Shown here: positions 1 through 8,053 of the stretch, in pieces
How the letters are laid out: every line of letters begins with the position of its first letter
How positions within the stretch are numbered: position 1 is the first letter of the stretch
Assembly: GCA_947629845.1 (NCBI GenBank)
Contig: CANRFD010000034.1
Span: 1-13,214, forward strand
Length of the DNA: 13,214 nt
Direction of reading: 5' to 3'
Source: an uncultured Clostridia bacterium
GTDB lineage: Bacteria; Bacillota; Clostridia; Christensenellales; Borkfalkiaceae
Program-made: the position numbers and the translations under genes
Notes under the pieces: model-generated
The model's input: only the letters and a program-made list of their open reading frames with translations
Database searches by the model: none
Told to the model about the DNA's origin: nothing

Positions 1-2
1 TT

Positions 3-902
3 GCCGTCGCGGGAGGGCACAACCTGCTGCTCGTGGGGCCGCCCGGAACGGGCAAGACGATGCTCGCGCGGTGCCTTCCCACCGTCATGCCCGATCTCAC
101 CTTCGAAGAGGCGCTCGAGATCACCAAGATCCATAGCGTTGCGGGCATTTTGGGGGAAGAGGGCATCGTGACGGCGCGCCCCTTCCGCACCCCGCACCAC
201 ACGGCGACCACCGTCTCCATGTGCGGCGGCGGCAACCACACCGTGCACCCCGGGGAGATCTCGCTTGCCCACGGCGGCGTGCTCTTTTTGGACGAGCTGC
301 CCGAATACAAGCGCTCCACGCTGGAGGCGCTCCGCCAGCCCCTCGAGGACGGCGTGATCACCGTCTCGCGGGCGGGAGGCACCTTTACCTATCCCGCGCG
401 CTTTATGCTCTGCGCGAGCATGAACCCCTGCCCGTGCGGCAATTACGGCTCCGCCGACCGCGTGTGCACGTGCTCGCCCGGGGAGATCAGGGCGTACCGC
501 AGAAAGATCTCGGGGCCGCTGCTCGACAGGATCGATCTGCAGGTGGAGGTGGACAACGTCACCTACGACGATCTCACTTCCCGCGAGACGAAGGAGAGTT
601 CCGCCGACGTGAAGGCGCGTGTGGATACGGCGCGTGCCGTCCAGCGCAACCGCTTCTCCGGGCTCTCCATCCACACCAACGCGGAGATGGGGGAGCGCGA
701 GCTTGCCGAGTTCTGCACGCTGGACAAGGAAGGGGACAAAATTTTGCGGGCTGCGTTCGAGAAGATGGATCTCTCGGCGCGGGCGCGCGGCCGCATCATG
801 AAGGTGGCGCGCACCATTGCCGACCTCGACGCGAGCGAGTACGTTCTTTCCCGCCATGTGTTCGAGGCGGTTTCCTATCGCATCTACGATAAATTGGGGT
901 AA
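3..902 (+). CDS. yifB: YifB/ComM-like Mg-chelatase-type AAA+ ATPase (5' partial)
   Basis: This is the C-terminal part of a YifB/ComM family AAA+ ATPase; the N-terminal Lon-like domain lies outside the window. The frame is open from base 3, where AVAGGHNLLLVGPPGTGKT contains the Walker A motif (Lys codon at 54-56), so the internal GTG at 33 is not the true start. Walker B follows as GGVLFLDELPEY. Next come the family's paired Cys motifs, NPCPCG and CTCSPGE, and then SGPLLDRIDLQVEV. The Mg-chelatase C-terminal helical domain ends the protein. In Gram-negative bacteria ComM is a helicase that extends DNA branches during natural transformation; the role of YifB in Firmicutes is less clear. The gene ends 4 bases before dprA, another transformation gene, which supports a shared transcript and a DNA-processing role. 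Family assignment is secure; the exact function is inferred. Confidence 0.95.
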   Translation, partial: AVAGGHNLLLVGPPGTGKTMLARCLPTVMPDLTFEEALEITKIHSVAGILGEEGIVTARPFRTPHHTATTVSMCGGGNHTVHPGEISLAHGGVLFLDELPEYKRSTLEALRQPLEDGVITVSRAGGTFTYPARFMLCASMNPCPCGNYGSADRVCTCSPGEIRAYRRKISGPLLDRIDLQVEVDNVTYDDLTSRETKESSADVKARVDTARAVQRNRFSGLSIHTNAEMGERELAEFCTLDKEGDKILRAAFEKMDLSARARGRIMKVARTIADLDASEYVLSRHVFEAVSYRIYDKLG

Positions 903-906
903 TGCC

Positions 907-1938
907 ATGCAATATTCGGAGGAGGAACGGGCATATCTGTGGCTCTGTTCGCGGGCTTCGCTCGACGACAGAACGCGCGTCGCCATACTGCGGAGCGCGC
1001 ACGATCCCGCCGCGCTCTTCTCCGGATTTCCCGTCGAGGGCTGCGGGGGAGACCGCTCCGCGCAGGCAGACGAGTTCATCGCCTCCCTCGAAAAGAAGGG
1101 GTATTTTGCGGTCACGCTGCTCTCTCCCGACTATCCCGAGAGCCTGAAGGCCATTCCCGATCCGCCCCTCGCGCTGTACGGTGCGGGCAGGCGGGAACTT
1201 CTCGGGCGGCGAAAGTTCTGCATCGTCGGCTCCCGCCGCGCTCCCGCATGGGCGGCGGCGTGCGGGCAGAAGGCGGCAAAGGAGATCGCCGAACACTTCG
1301 CCGTCGTCACGGGGCTCGCCGAGGGCGGCGACAGCGCGGCCATCATGGGCGCGCTGGAGAGCGGAAATCTTATCAGCGTGCTCCCCTGCGGGCTGGATAA
1401 GTGCTATCCCGCGGCGCAGGCGGGGCTCAAGGAACGCGTCCGCACCCGCGGATTGCTTCTCACCGAATACCTGCCCGGGGAGGGCGCTACGAAGTTTGCC
1501 TTCCACGCGCGCAACCGCATCCTTGCCGGGCTTTCGGAAGGGGTGCTCGTCCTCGCTGCGGGCGAAAAGAGCGGTGCGCTCATCACGGCGAGCCGCGCGG
1601 CGGAGTACGGGCGCGACGTGTTCGCCTTTCCCCACAACGTCGGCACGGCGCAGGGGGAGGGGTGCAACGATCTCATCAAAAAGGGAGCCTATCTCGCGAC
1701 GTCCGCGGAAGATATTCTCTCCGCGTACGGGGTGGAGCGGGAAGTTTCCCCGCAGCAGGCATTCAGTCCCGAGGAAATGCGTATTCTGAACGTGCTCAAG
1801 GAGAACGGCGAAACGCACCTCGCGGAACTTGCCGACCGCGCGGGCATGCGGGTGTTCGAGGCGGCGGCAGTGCTCTCCGCGCTCGAGCTCAAGGGCGCGG
1901 CGGTCAAATTGGGCGGCAACCGCTATACGGCGGTGTAA
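907..1938 (+). CDS. dprA: DNA-processing protein DprA (Smf)
   Basis: DprA binds incoming single-stranded DNA and loads RecA during natural transformation. It is 343 residues, typical for the family. The Rossmann-like core shows IVGSRR, GLAEGGDSAA, GLDKCYP, LLTEYLPGEG, HARNRI (Arg202-Asn203-Arg204), SGALITASRAAEYGRDVFAF and NDLIKKGA, all at the expected places. A helical region precedes it and a winged-helix-like C-terminal domain follows from about residue 285. The frame is open further upstream inside yifB, but ATG 907 is chosen because homology to DprA begins there and it lies just after the yifB stop. The ribosome site is weak (GGGG at 896-899), so translation may be coupled to yifB. An out-of-frame ATG at 902 overlaps the yifB stop and is ignored. 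Neighbours yifB and topA match the order in many Firmicutes. Confidence 0.95.
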   Translation: MQYSEEERAYLWLCSRASLDDRTRVAILRSAHDPAALFSGFPVEGCGGDRSAQADEFIASLEKKGYFAVTLLSPDYPESLKAIPDPPLALYGAGRRELLGRRKFCIVGSRRAPAWAAACGQKAAKEIAEHFAVVTGLAEGGDSAAIMGALESGNLISVLPCGLDKCYPAAQAGLKERVRTRGLLLTEYLPGEGATKFAFHARNRILAGLSEGVLVLAAGEKSGALITASRAAEYGRDVFAFPHNVGTAQGEGCNDLIKKGAYLATSAEDILSAYGVEREVSPQQAFSPEEMRILNVLKENGETHLAELADRAGMRVFEAAAVLSALELKGAAVKLGGNRYTAV

Positions 1939-1970
1939 TCGAATAAAAGTTTTTTATCAAGGAGTCGGAA

Positions 1971-4178
1971 ATGGATCTCATCATCGTTGAATCACCATCA
2001 AAAGCCAAGACGATTTCCAAATATCTCAAAGGGAAATATCGTGTAGACGCGTCGGGCGGACATATCCGCGACCTGCCCCAGAAGAAGCTGGGCGTCGCCG
2101 TCGAAAAGAATTACGAACCCAAGTACGTCACTTCCCCCGGGAAGGAGGACATCATCAAGCGTCTCACCGAGGAGACGCACCGCGCGGGCAAAGTGTACCT
2201 CGCGACCGACCCCGACCGCGAGGGCGAGGCCATCTCGTGGCACCTGCAGGAGGTCTTGGGGCTGCCCGAGGACGGGGAGAACCGCATCGAGTTCAACGAA
2301 ATTTCCCCCAAGGCCGTGCAGTACGCGCTCGCGCACCCGCGCAGGATCAACTATAACCTCGTGGACGCCCAGCAGGCGCGCCGCGTGCTCGACCGCCTCG
2401 TGGGCTACAAACTTTCGCCCTTTCTCAACAACAAGATCCAGAACGGTCTCTCGGCGGGAAGGGTGCAGTCCGTCGCCCTGCGGCTCGTCGTGGAGCGCGA
2501 GCGGGAGATAACGGCGTTCAAGCCCGAGGAATATTGGACGATCACTGCCGACCTCGACGACCTCGGGAAGAAGTACACGCCCTTCAAGGCGGCGCTCGAG
2601 AAAAAGGACGGCAAGAAGTACAAGGTGGAGAACAAGGCACAGGCCGACGAGGCGCTCGCGGCGCTCAAGGCGGGCGAGTACATCGTCTCCTCCGTGAAAA
2701 AGACGGTCGTCAAGACGCATGCGCCCGCGCCCTTCACCACTTCCACATTGCAGCAGGAGGCCTCCAATAAGCTCGGCATGTCCGCGCCCGAGACCATGCT
2801 GATGGCGCAGCACCTCTACGAGGGCATGGATCTCGAGGGCGAAGGGCACGTCGCGTTCGTCACCTATATCCGTACCGACTCGACGCGGGTCTCCGAGGAC
2901 GCACAGGCGGCCGCGCGGGAGTTCATCGCGCAAAATTACGGCGCGGAGTACGTTCCCGAAAAGCCCAACTATTACGCCTCGAAGAAGGGGGCGCAGGACG
3001 CGCACGAGGCGATCCGTCCCATCGACCTCGCCCGTACGCCCGATTCCGTGAAGAAATTGCTCGACAAGAAGCATTTCAACGTATACAAGCTCATCTACGA
3101 CCGCTTTATCGCCTCGCAAATGGCGGAGGCGCAGTACGATTCCATGCAGATGGAGATCGCAAACGGCGACTACGGGCTCAAGGCGAGCGGCAGGGCGCTG
3201 CGCTTCGCGGGCTTTACCGCCGCCTACACCGAGACGAAGAAGGACGACGAGGACGAAGCGAAGGGCTTGCTTCCGCCCGTGAAGGAGGGGGAGCGCCTGT
3301 TGGAGCTCGCCCTGAAGGCGGAACAGAAGTTCACCAAGCCGCCCGTCCGCTACACCGATGCCTCCCTCGTCAAGGCGATGGAGGACAAGGGCATCGGCAG
3401 GCCTTCCACCTACGCCTCCATCATCTCCGTGCTCACCAAGCGCAAGTATGTGGAAAAGGACGGGAAGTTCATGAAGCCCACCGAGGTCGCCTACCGCATC
3501 ACCGATATGCTCATCCGCTACTTCCCCGACGTGATGGACGTCGGCTTTACGGCGGACATGGAAGAAAAGCTCGATGAGATCGAGGACGGCGGCAAGGATT
3601 GGCGCTCCATCATCGGCGCGTTCTATCCGCCCTTCGAAGAGAAGCTCCGCCGCGCAAGCACCGACGGCGACGAGGTGACGGAAATCCTCTGCGAAAAATG
3701 CGGCCACCCCATGGTTCGAAAAATGGGCAAATACGGCAGCTATCTCGCCTGCTCCAACTATCCCGCCTGCTCCAACATCGTCAGCGAGGCGGAGGCGGAG
3801 ACGTCGGATACCCCCTGCCCCAAGTGCGGCGCCATGATGGTGATCAAGAGCGGGCGGTTCGGCAAGTTTCTCGCCTGCCCCAACTATCCCGCCTGCAAGT
3901 CCACCCTTCCCTTCGGGGAAAAGCAGGCGGAGACGCAGGAGGGAGTCTGCCCCAAGTGCGGCAAGCCCACCTTAAAGCTCCGCTCCCGCGCGGGGAAGAC
4001 GTTCTACGGCTGCAGCGGCTATCCCGCGTGCGACTTCAAGAGCTGGGATATGCCCACGGGGGAGAAGTGCCCGCTGTGCGGCGGCGCCATCGTAAAGACG
4101 GCGCGCGGGACGGTGCGCTGTTCGGAGAAGGATTGCTCCTACAAGGCGCCCAAACAGCCCAAGGACAAGGATAAATGA
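1971..4178 (+). CDS. topA: DNA topoisomerase I (type IA)
   Basis: This enzyme relaxes negatively supercoiled DNA by a single-strand break and passage. It is 735 residues. The Toprim domain is at the N terminus: Glu7 in IIVESPSKAKT and the DxDxE triad at Asp80, Asp82 and Glu84 (ATDPDREGEAISWHL). The catalytic tyrosine is Tyr299 in TYIRTDSTRVS. The RPSTYASII segment follows near residue 480. The tail from Cys574 holds four topoisomerase-type C4 zinc ribbons: CEKCG, CPKCG, CPKCG and CPLCG, each followed by a second cysteine pair. These help hold single-stranded DNA and, in some bacteria, contact RNA polymerase. AAGGAG at 1960-1965 is a good ribosome site. The stop overlaps the trmFO start (ATGA), indicating translational coupling. 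No sign of damage. Confidence 0.98.
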   Translation: MDLIIVESPSKAKTISKYLKGKYRVDASGGHIRDLPQKKLGVAVEKNYEPKYVTSPGKEDIIKRLTEETHRAGKVYLATDPDREGEAISWHLQEVLGLPEDGENRIEFNEISPKAVQYALAHPRRINYNLVDAQQARRVLDRLVGYKLSPFLNNKIQNGLSAGRVQSVALRLVVEREREITAFKPEEYWTITADLDDLGKKYTPFKAALEKKDGKKYKVENKAQADEALAALKAGEYIVSSVKKTVVKTHAPAPFTTSTLQQEASNKLGMSAPETMLMAQHLYEGMDLEGEGHVAFVTYIRTDSTRVSEDAQAAAREFIAQNYGAEYVPEKPNYYASKKGAQDAHEAIRPIDLARTPDSVKKLLDKKHFNVYKLIYDRFIASQMAEAQYDSMQMEIANGDYGLKASGRALRFAGFTAAYTETKKDDEDEAKGLLPPVKEGERLLELALKAEQKFTKPPVRYTDASLVKAMEDKGIGRPSTYASIISVLTKRKYVEKDGKFMKPTEVAYRITDMLIRYFPDVMDVGFTADMEEKLDEIEDGGKDWRSIIGAFYPPFEEKLRRASTDGDEVTEILCEKCGHPMVRKMGKYGSYLACSNYPACSNIVSEAEAETSDTPCPKCGAMMVIKSGRFGKFLACPNYPACKSTLPFGEKQAETQEGVCPKCGKPTLKLRSRAGKTFYGCSGYPACDFKSWDMPTGEKCPLCGGAIVKTARGTVRCSEKDCSYKAPKQPKDKDK

Positions 4179-5467
4179 TCGAGGTCGTCGGAGCGGGGCT
4201 CGCCGGCTGCGAGGCGGCATACTTTCTCGCAACGCACGGCGTGCAAGTCGCGCTCGTCGAGATGAAACCAAAAAAATATACCCCGGCGCACACGAGCCCG
4301 CAGTTTTGCGAGCTCGTATGTTCCAATTCGCTCAAGAGCGGCGACGTCTACGGCAACGCCTGCGGCCTTCTGAAGGAGGAGATGCGGCGGCTGGGGTCGG
4401 TCACGATGGAGGCGGCGGAAAACAGCCGCGTGCCCGCCGGCGGAGCGCTCGCCGTAGACAGGGAGAAATTCTCCGCCTACGTCACCGAAAAACTTCGCGC
4501 CCGCCCCGAGATCTCCTTCGTCTGCCGCGAGCAGACCGCGCTTCCCGCCCGCGGGATCGTCGCCACGGGGCCGCTCACTTCGGACGCGCTCTCTGCGGCA
4601 ATTTCGCAAAAATACGGAAACGCTCTCTGTTTTTACGATGCGTCCGCACCCATTGTGGCGGCGGAGAGCGTCGATCTCTCCAAGACGTTCACGCAGGATC
4701 GCTACGGAAGGGGGACGGGGGACTATCTCAACTGCCCGCTCACCAAGGAGGAGTACGAGGCGTTCGTGCACGCGCTCGTCACGGCGGAACGGGCGACACC
4801 GCACACCTTTGAAAGGGGGGAGATCTTCGAGGGCTGCATGCCCGTCGAGGTGATGGCCTCGCGCGGGGCGGACACCCTGCGGTACGGCACCTTTAAGCCG
4901 GTGGGGCTGCGCGACGGCGAAGGCAACCGCCCCTACGCCGTGCTGCAACTTCGCCGCGAAAACGCCGCGGGCACGTGCTACGGGCTCGTCGGCTGCCAGA
5001 CCAATCTGAAGTTCGGCGAACAGAAGCGGGTCTTTTCCATCATCCCCGCCCTCGCGCACGCCGAGTTCGAACGTTACGGCGTGATGCACCGCAACACGTT
5101 CTTGCGTTCGCCGCAAATTCTGAACGCCGATTTTTCTGCAAAATCCAACCCCATGTTGTTCTTTTCTGGGCAAATGACGGGCGTGGAGGGGTATGTCGAG
5201 AGCGCGGCGAGCGGGCTTCTCGCGGGCATTCACCTGTGGCGGAAACTGAACGGGAAGGCGGCCGTCGTCCCCTCGTCGGCCACCGTCTGCGGGGCGCTTT
5301 CGCACTACATCGCCGCCCCGAACGGCGATTTTCAGCCCATGAACGCCAACTACGGCATTCTTTCGGTCGGCTTCGGGAACGTGCGCGATAAGAAGCAGCG
5401 CCGCCGCCTGCTCGCCGAGCGCGCCCTGCGGGAGATCGGGCAATACGCCCGCACGCTGGGGCTTTGA
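4175..5467 (+). CDS. trmFO: Folate/FAD-dependent tRNA (uracil-54-C5) methyltransferase TrmFO
   Basis: TrmFO makes ribothymidine (m5U54) in the tRNA T-loop using methylene-tetrahydrofolate as methyl donor and reduced FAD, unlike the SAM-dependent TrmA of enteric bacteria. The 430-residue protein starts with the FAD-binding GxGLAGCEAA motif at residues 6-15. It then shows the family signatures ELVCSNSLKS (Cys49, matching the first functional cysteine of Bacillus TrmFO), AENSRVPAGGALAVDRE, GCMPVEVMASRG (Cys221, matching the second) and the C-terminal GVEGYVESAASGLLAG. Its start overlaps the topA stop by 4 bases, with a purine-rich ribosome site (AAGGACAAGG, 4161-4170) inside topA. topA-trmFO is a conserved Firmicutes pair. 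In that order xerC/codV usually comes next; here a TIR-Sel1 gene follows after 47 bases. Confidence 0.97.
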   Translation: MIEVVGAGLAGCEAAYFLATHGVQVALVEMKPKKYTPAHTSPQFCELVCSNSLKSGDVYGNACGLLKEEMRRLGSVTMEAAENSRVPAGGALAVDREKFSAYVTEKLRARPEISFVCREQTALPARGIVATGPLTSDALSAAISQKYGNALCFYDASAPIVAAESVDLSKTFTQDRYGRGTGDYLNCPLTKEEYEAFVHALVTAERATPHTFERGEIFEGCMPVEVMASRGADTLRYGTFKPVGLRDGEGNRPYAVLQLRRENAAGTCYGLVGCQTNLKFGEQKRVFSIIPALAHAEFERYGVMHRNTFLRSPQILNADFSAKSNPMLFFSGQMTGVEGYVESAASGLLAGIHLWRKLNGKAAVVPSSATVCGALSHYIAAPNGDFQPMNANYGILSVGFGNVRDKKQRRRLLAERALREIGQYARTLGL

Positions 5468-5500
5468 ACGAGAAAAGCACAAAAGAAAGAGAAAAACACA

Positions 5501-5510
5501 AAAGGAGAAG
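5501..5510 (+). promoter_or_regulatory. Ribosome binding site fixing the TIR-Sel1 start
   Basis: AAAGGAGAAG ends 4 bases before ATG 5515, with the AAGGAG core 7 bases upstream of it. It decides the start: the same frame is open back to a TTG at 5464 that overlaps the trmFO stop, but that stretch is Lys/Arg/Glu-rich spacer with no homology, and the zinc ribbon starts right after ATG 5515. No promoter is visible in the A-rich 47-base gap, so co-transcription with topA-trmFO is likely. Confidence 0.8.
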
Positions 5511-5514
5511 AGAT

Positions 5515-7449
5515 ATGAAACTTGCAACGATGATGTGTCCGTGCTGCGGAGGGGATAAGCTCGAAGCGCGGAATGGGGGTGCGTTTTGCCCGCATTGCGG
5601 AAGGGAGTTTGTCGCCGAATTTCTCGATGAGCAGGAAGCGCTGCTCGATGCGTTGGGAACGGCCAAGCAGGAGGCGCTCGCCCACGCCCGCCGCATGCTG
5701 TACGACGCGGCGCACGCCGAGAATATCAGCAGCGAACAGCTGAAAAGGGGGGCGACCGAGGTCAAAAAATACGCCCCGGACGACTTTTTGGCGAGCTTCT
5801 ACGAGGCCGCCTGCAACGACGACGCCCGCGTCGTCAACGGCTTTCTCGACGGCGTCAATGCCGCGGTGCAGGGCAAGATGTTCCTTATGGACGTCTGCGA
5901 GTTCATGCTTTCCTCGCTCACAAAGCGCAACCTCGTCGCCTTCAAGGCGTTTTTGGAGCGTGCGCACGTCGCCGGCGTGTTCACGAGCGGGGAGTACACG
6001 GGCTATCTCACCCGCACCGAAAAGGAGGCGGAGAAGCTCGATAACGGCGTGTACGATGCCGATCTCCCGCGGGACGTGTTCATCGCCTATTCGAGCAGGG
6101 ACATGGCGGAAGTCAACGCCCTTACCGACTTTTTGGAGGGGGAAGGGTTGAGCTGCTTTGTGGCGCTCCGCAACCTTCGCCACGGCAAGGGCGCGGCGGA
6201 AAACTATCAGCGTTTGCTCGAAACAGCCATGCGCAACTGCAAGAGCGTGGTGTTCGTCTCCACCCAATATTCGCGCGACCGCTCGTGCGACGCGCTCGCC
6301 GTGGAGCTTCCCTACCTGCGTGAACACCGCGCGGATATCTACCGCGTGGAGTACCGCCCCGCGAGCGACAGCGGCAAGACGACGACGGGCGCCAAGATCC
6401 TCCTGGAGGCGTTCTTCGAGAATTTGGAGTACGCCCGCACTTGCGAGGACGTGTTGGAACGGCTCATCAAACACAAGTACGGCTTGGATAAACCCGCCCA
6501 GCAAGTAGAAGCGCAGCCCGCACCGCAACCGAAACCCGCCCCTGCGCCTGAACCCGCGCCGCAACCCAAGCCCGCCCCTGCGCCTGAACCCGCGCCGCAA
6601 CCGAAGCCCGCCCCCGCCCCCGCCCAGCCCCAACTTCCCGCAGAGAAACTCTATGCGGAGGGAAGAAGGTATTACAACTCAAAAGATTACAATAAGGCGG
6701 TCGAATATTTCCGCAAAGCTAAGGCGGTCGAATATTTCCGCAAAGCTGCCGATCTCGGATATGTGTATGCGCAGAACAGTCTTGGCGTTTGCTATGCCAA
6801 CGGAAAAGGCGTGCCGCAGGATTACGAAAAAGCTGTAGAGTGGTACCGCAAGGCTGCCGCGCAGGGGCATGCGTGGTCGCAGAACGATCTCGGCGATTGC
6901 TATTACGACGGAAAAGGTGTGCCGCAGGATTACGAAAAAGCGGTAGAGTGGTATACGAAAGCTGCCGCGCAGGGGAATGCGGTGGCGCAAAATAATCTCG
7001 GCAATTGCTATTATTATGGCCGTGGCGTGCCGCAGGATTACGAAAAAGCTGTAGAGTGGTACCGCAAGGCCGCGGAGCAAGGGCATGCTGGTGCGCAGAA
7101 GAATCTCGGCGATTGCTATTACAACGGAGAAGGCGTGCCGCAGGATTATGAAAAGGCGGTGGAATGGTACACGAAAGCTGCGGGGAAGGGGCATGCGGCG
7201 GCGCAGTTCAATCTCGGCAATTGTTATAAAAACGGTCAAGGCGTGCCGCAGAATTACAAAAAAGCGGTAGAGTGGTACCGTAAGGCCGCAGAACAAGGGA
7301 ATGCGGTGGCGCAGGATTGGTTCGGTTTTTGCTATGAATATGGTCACGGTGTGCCGCGGGATATATCAAAAGCGATCGAGTGGTATGAAAAAGCGGCCGC
7401 GCAGGGGAATAATAATGCCAAAGAGGCGCTCGCCCGTCTCAAAAAATAG
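5515..7449 (+). CDS. Zinc ribbon - TIR domain - Sel1 repeat protein
   Basis: 644 residues. Order of parts: a zinc ribbon (Cys8, Cys11, Cys25, Cys28); a helical region to about residue 180; a TIR domain at about 184-325 starting with DVFIAYSSRDM; a Pro/Ala linker of three 12-residue units (335-370); a TPR-like lead-in; six Sel1 repeats of 36 residues (417-632); and a short tail ending LARLKK. In the TIR part, SCFVALRNLRHGKGAAENY and SCDALAVELPYL are recognisable; Glu264 in the latter is my candidate for the catalytic glutamate of NAD-cleaving TIR enzymes. There is no signal peptide or membrane segment, so it should be cytoplasmic. From memory, the zinc ribbon-helical-TIR front end recurs in gut Firmicutes with different C-terminal modules. 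NAD hydrolysis, phage defence or a scaffold role are inferences. It occupies the xerC/codV position between trmFO and hslV. The Sel1 part looks more AT-rich than the flanking genes, which hints at acquisition or repeat turnover. Confidence 0.9.
   Translation: MKLATMMCPCCGGDKLEARNGGAFCPHCGREFVAEFLDEQEALLDALGTAKQEALAHARRMLYDAAHAENISSEQLKRGATEVKKYAPDDFLASFYEAACNDDARVVNGFLDGVNAAVQGKMFLMDVCEFMLSSLTKRNLVAFKAFLERAHVAGVFTSGEYTGYLTRTEKEAEKLDNGVYDADLPRDVFIAYSSRDMAEVNALTDFLEGEGLSCFVALRNLRHGKGAAENYQRLLETAMRNCKSVVFVSTQYSRDRSCDALAVELPYLREHRADIYRVEYRPASDSGKTTTGAKILLEAFFENLEYARTCEDVLERLIKHKYGLDKPAQQVEAQPAPQPKPAPAPEPAPQPKPAPAPEPAPQPKPAPAPAQPQLPAEKLYAEGRRYYNSKDYNKAVEYFRKAKAVEYFRKAADLGYVYAQNSLGVCYANGKGVPQDYEKAVEWYRKAAAQGHAWSQNDLGDCYYDGKGVPQDYEKAVEWYTKAAAQGNAVAQNNLGNCYYYGRGVPQDYEKAVEWYRKAAEQGHAGAQKNLGDCYYNGEGVPQDYEKAVEWYTKAAGKGHAAAQFNLGNCYKNGQGVPQNYKKAVEWYRKAAEQGNAVAQDWFGFCYEYGHGVPRDISKAIEWYEKAAAQGNNNAKEALARLKK
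6517..6624 (+). repeat. Three 36-bp tandem repeats encoding the Pro/Ala linker
   Basis: Units at 6517-6552, 6553-6588 and 6589-6624 each encode a version of PAPQPKPAPAPE; the last ends in A instead of E. They differ mainly at third codon positions. They form a stiff, proline-rich spacer between the TIR domain and the Sel1 solenoid. Such arrays change copy number easily, so linker length may vary between strains. Confidence 0.9.
6694..6747 (+). repeat. Perfect 27-bp tandem duplication in the Sel1 lead-in
   Basis: Bases 6694-6720 and 6721-6747 are identical and encode KAVEYFRKA twice in a row. The duplication is in frame but breaks the 36-residue spacing just before the first regular Sel1 repeat. 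Complete identity, including third codon positions, suggests a very recent slippage event or, less likely, an assembly artefact. Confidence 0.95.
6763..7410 (+). repeat. Six 108-bp tandem Sel1 repeats
   Basis: Units start at 6763, 6871, 6979, 7087, 7195 and 7303, each 36 codons with no indels. The consensus is AxAQxxLGxCYxxGxGVPQDYEKAVEWYxKAAxQG. Units 1, 3 and 5 read WYRKAA while units 2 and 4 read WYTKAA, so the array partly shows a two-unit (216-bp) higher-order period. Unit 6 is the most diverged (VPRDISKAIEWYEKAA), as expected at an array edge. Sel1 repeats form alpha-helical solenoids that bind proteins. Confidence 0.95.
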
Positions 7450-7470
7450 GCGTTTGAACGCCTGCATTTT
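7449..7470 (+). terminator. Small hairpin with short T run after the TIR-Sel1 gene (weak terminator)
   Basis: A perfect 14-base inverted repeat (GGCGTTTGAACGCC, 7449-7462) begins on the last base of the stop codon and is followed by TGCATTTT. The stem is short and the T run broken, so termination would be partial. A possible but poor promoter (TTGAAC at 7454, TAAATA near 7475, spacing 15) overlaps it and could serve hslV; I do not call it. Confidence 0.35.
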
Positions 7471-7519
7471 CGGGTAAATAAAAAGAGACTGTATGCCCTG
7501 CGGGGCGGAGGAGTAACAC

Positions 7520-8053
7520 ATGGAATTTCGGGGAACAACCATTTGCGCCGTCAAAAAGAATGGCGTCACGGCGATCGCGGGTGACGGACAGGTCACCATG
7601 GGCGAGAGCGTCGTGTTCAAAAATACGGCAATAAAAGTGCGCCGCATCTACGGCGGAAAGGTCATTTTGGGCTTTGCGGGGTCGGTGACGGACGCCTTCT
7701 CCCTCTCGGAGCGCTTCGAGGGCATGCTGAATAAGTTTGCGGGAAATCTCATGCGCTCTGCGGTGGAACTTGCCGACCTGTGGAGGAGCGATAAGATCGG
7801 CCGCAAGCTCGACGCCATGATGATCACGGCAGATAAGGATACGCTGCTCATTTTGTCCGGCACGGGCGAGGTGATCGAGCCCGACGAGGGCATTTGCGCC
7901 ATCGGCAGCGGCGGGAATTACGCCCTCGCGGCGGCGCGCGCCCTTGCGCAGAACACCGATTTTTCCGCCGAGGAGATCGCGAGAAAGTCGCTCAAGATCG
8001 CCAGCGAGATTTGCGTGTATACCAACGATCACATCATTTGTGAAACGGTGTAG
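7520..8053 (+). CDS. hslV: ATP-dependent protease subunit HslV (ClpQ)
   Basis: HslV is the proteasome-like peptidase that stacks with HslU to degrade cytoplasmic proteins. The 177-residue protein matches the family throughout: GDGQVTMGE, AIKVRRIYGGKVILGFAG, SVTDAFSLSERFE, AVELADLWRSDK, SGTGEVIEPDEG, AIGSGGNYALAAARAL and EICVYTND. The expected N-terminal threonine nucleophile is preceded by five residues (MEFRG, then Thr6-Thr7), as in Bacillus ClpQ, so a short propeptide probably needs removal. GGAGGAG at 7507-7513 is a strong ribosome site. The protein ends HIICETV, close to the usual length, and its TAG stop touches the first repeat copy. Its partner gene hslU lies 905 bp downstream instead of directly adjacent. 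Confidence 0.97.
   Translation: MEFRGTTICAVKKNGVTAIAGDGQVTMGESVVFKNTAIKVRRIYGGKVILGFAGSVTDAFSLSERFEGMLNKFAGNLMRSAVELADLWRSDKIGRKLDAMMITADKDTLLILSGTGEVIEPDEGICAIGSGGNYALAAARALAQNTDFSAEEIARKSLKIASEICVYTNDHIICETV

Noticed and set aside
1998..3707. 569-codon open frame on the - strand
   Set aside because: It lies wholly antisense to topA, whose motifs are complete; long antisense frames are expected in GC-rich genes.
4139..5527. 462-codon open frame on the - strand
   Set aside because: It is the antisense shadow of trmFO and shows no recognisable protein features.
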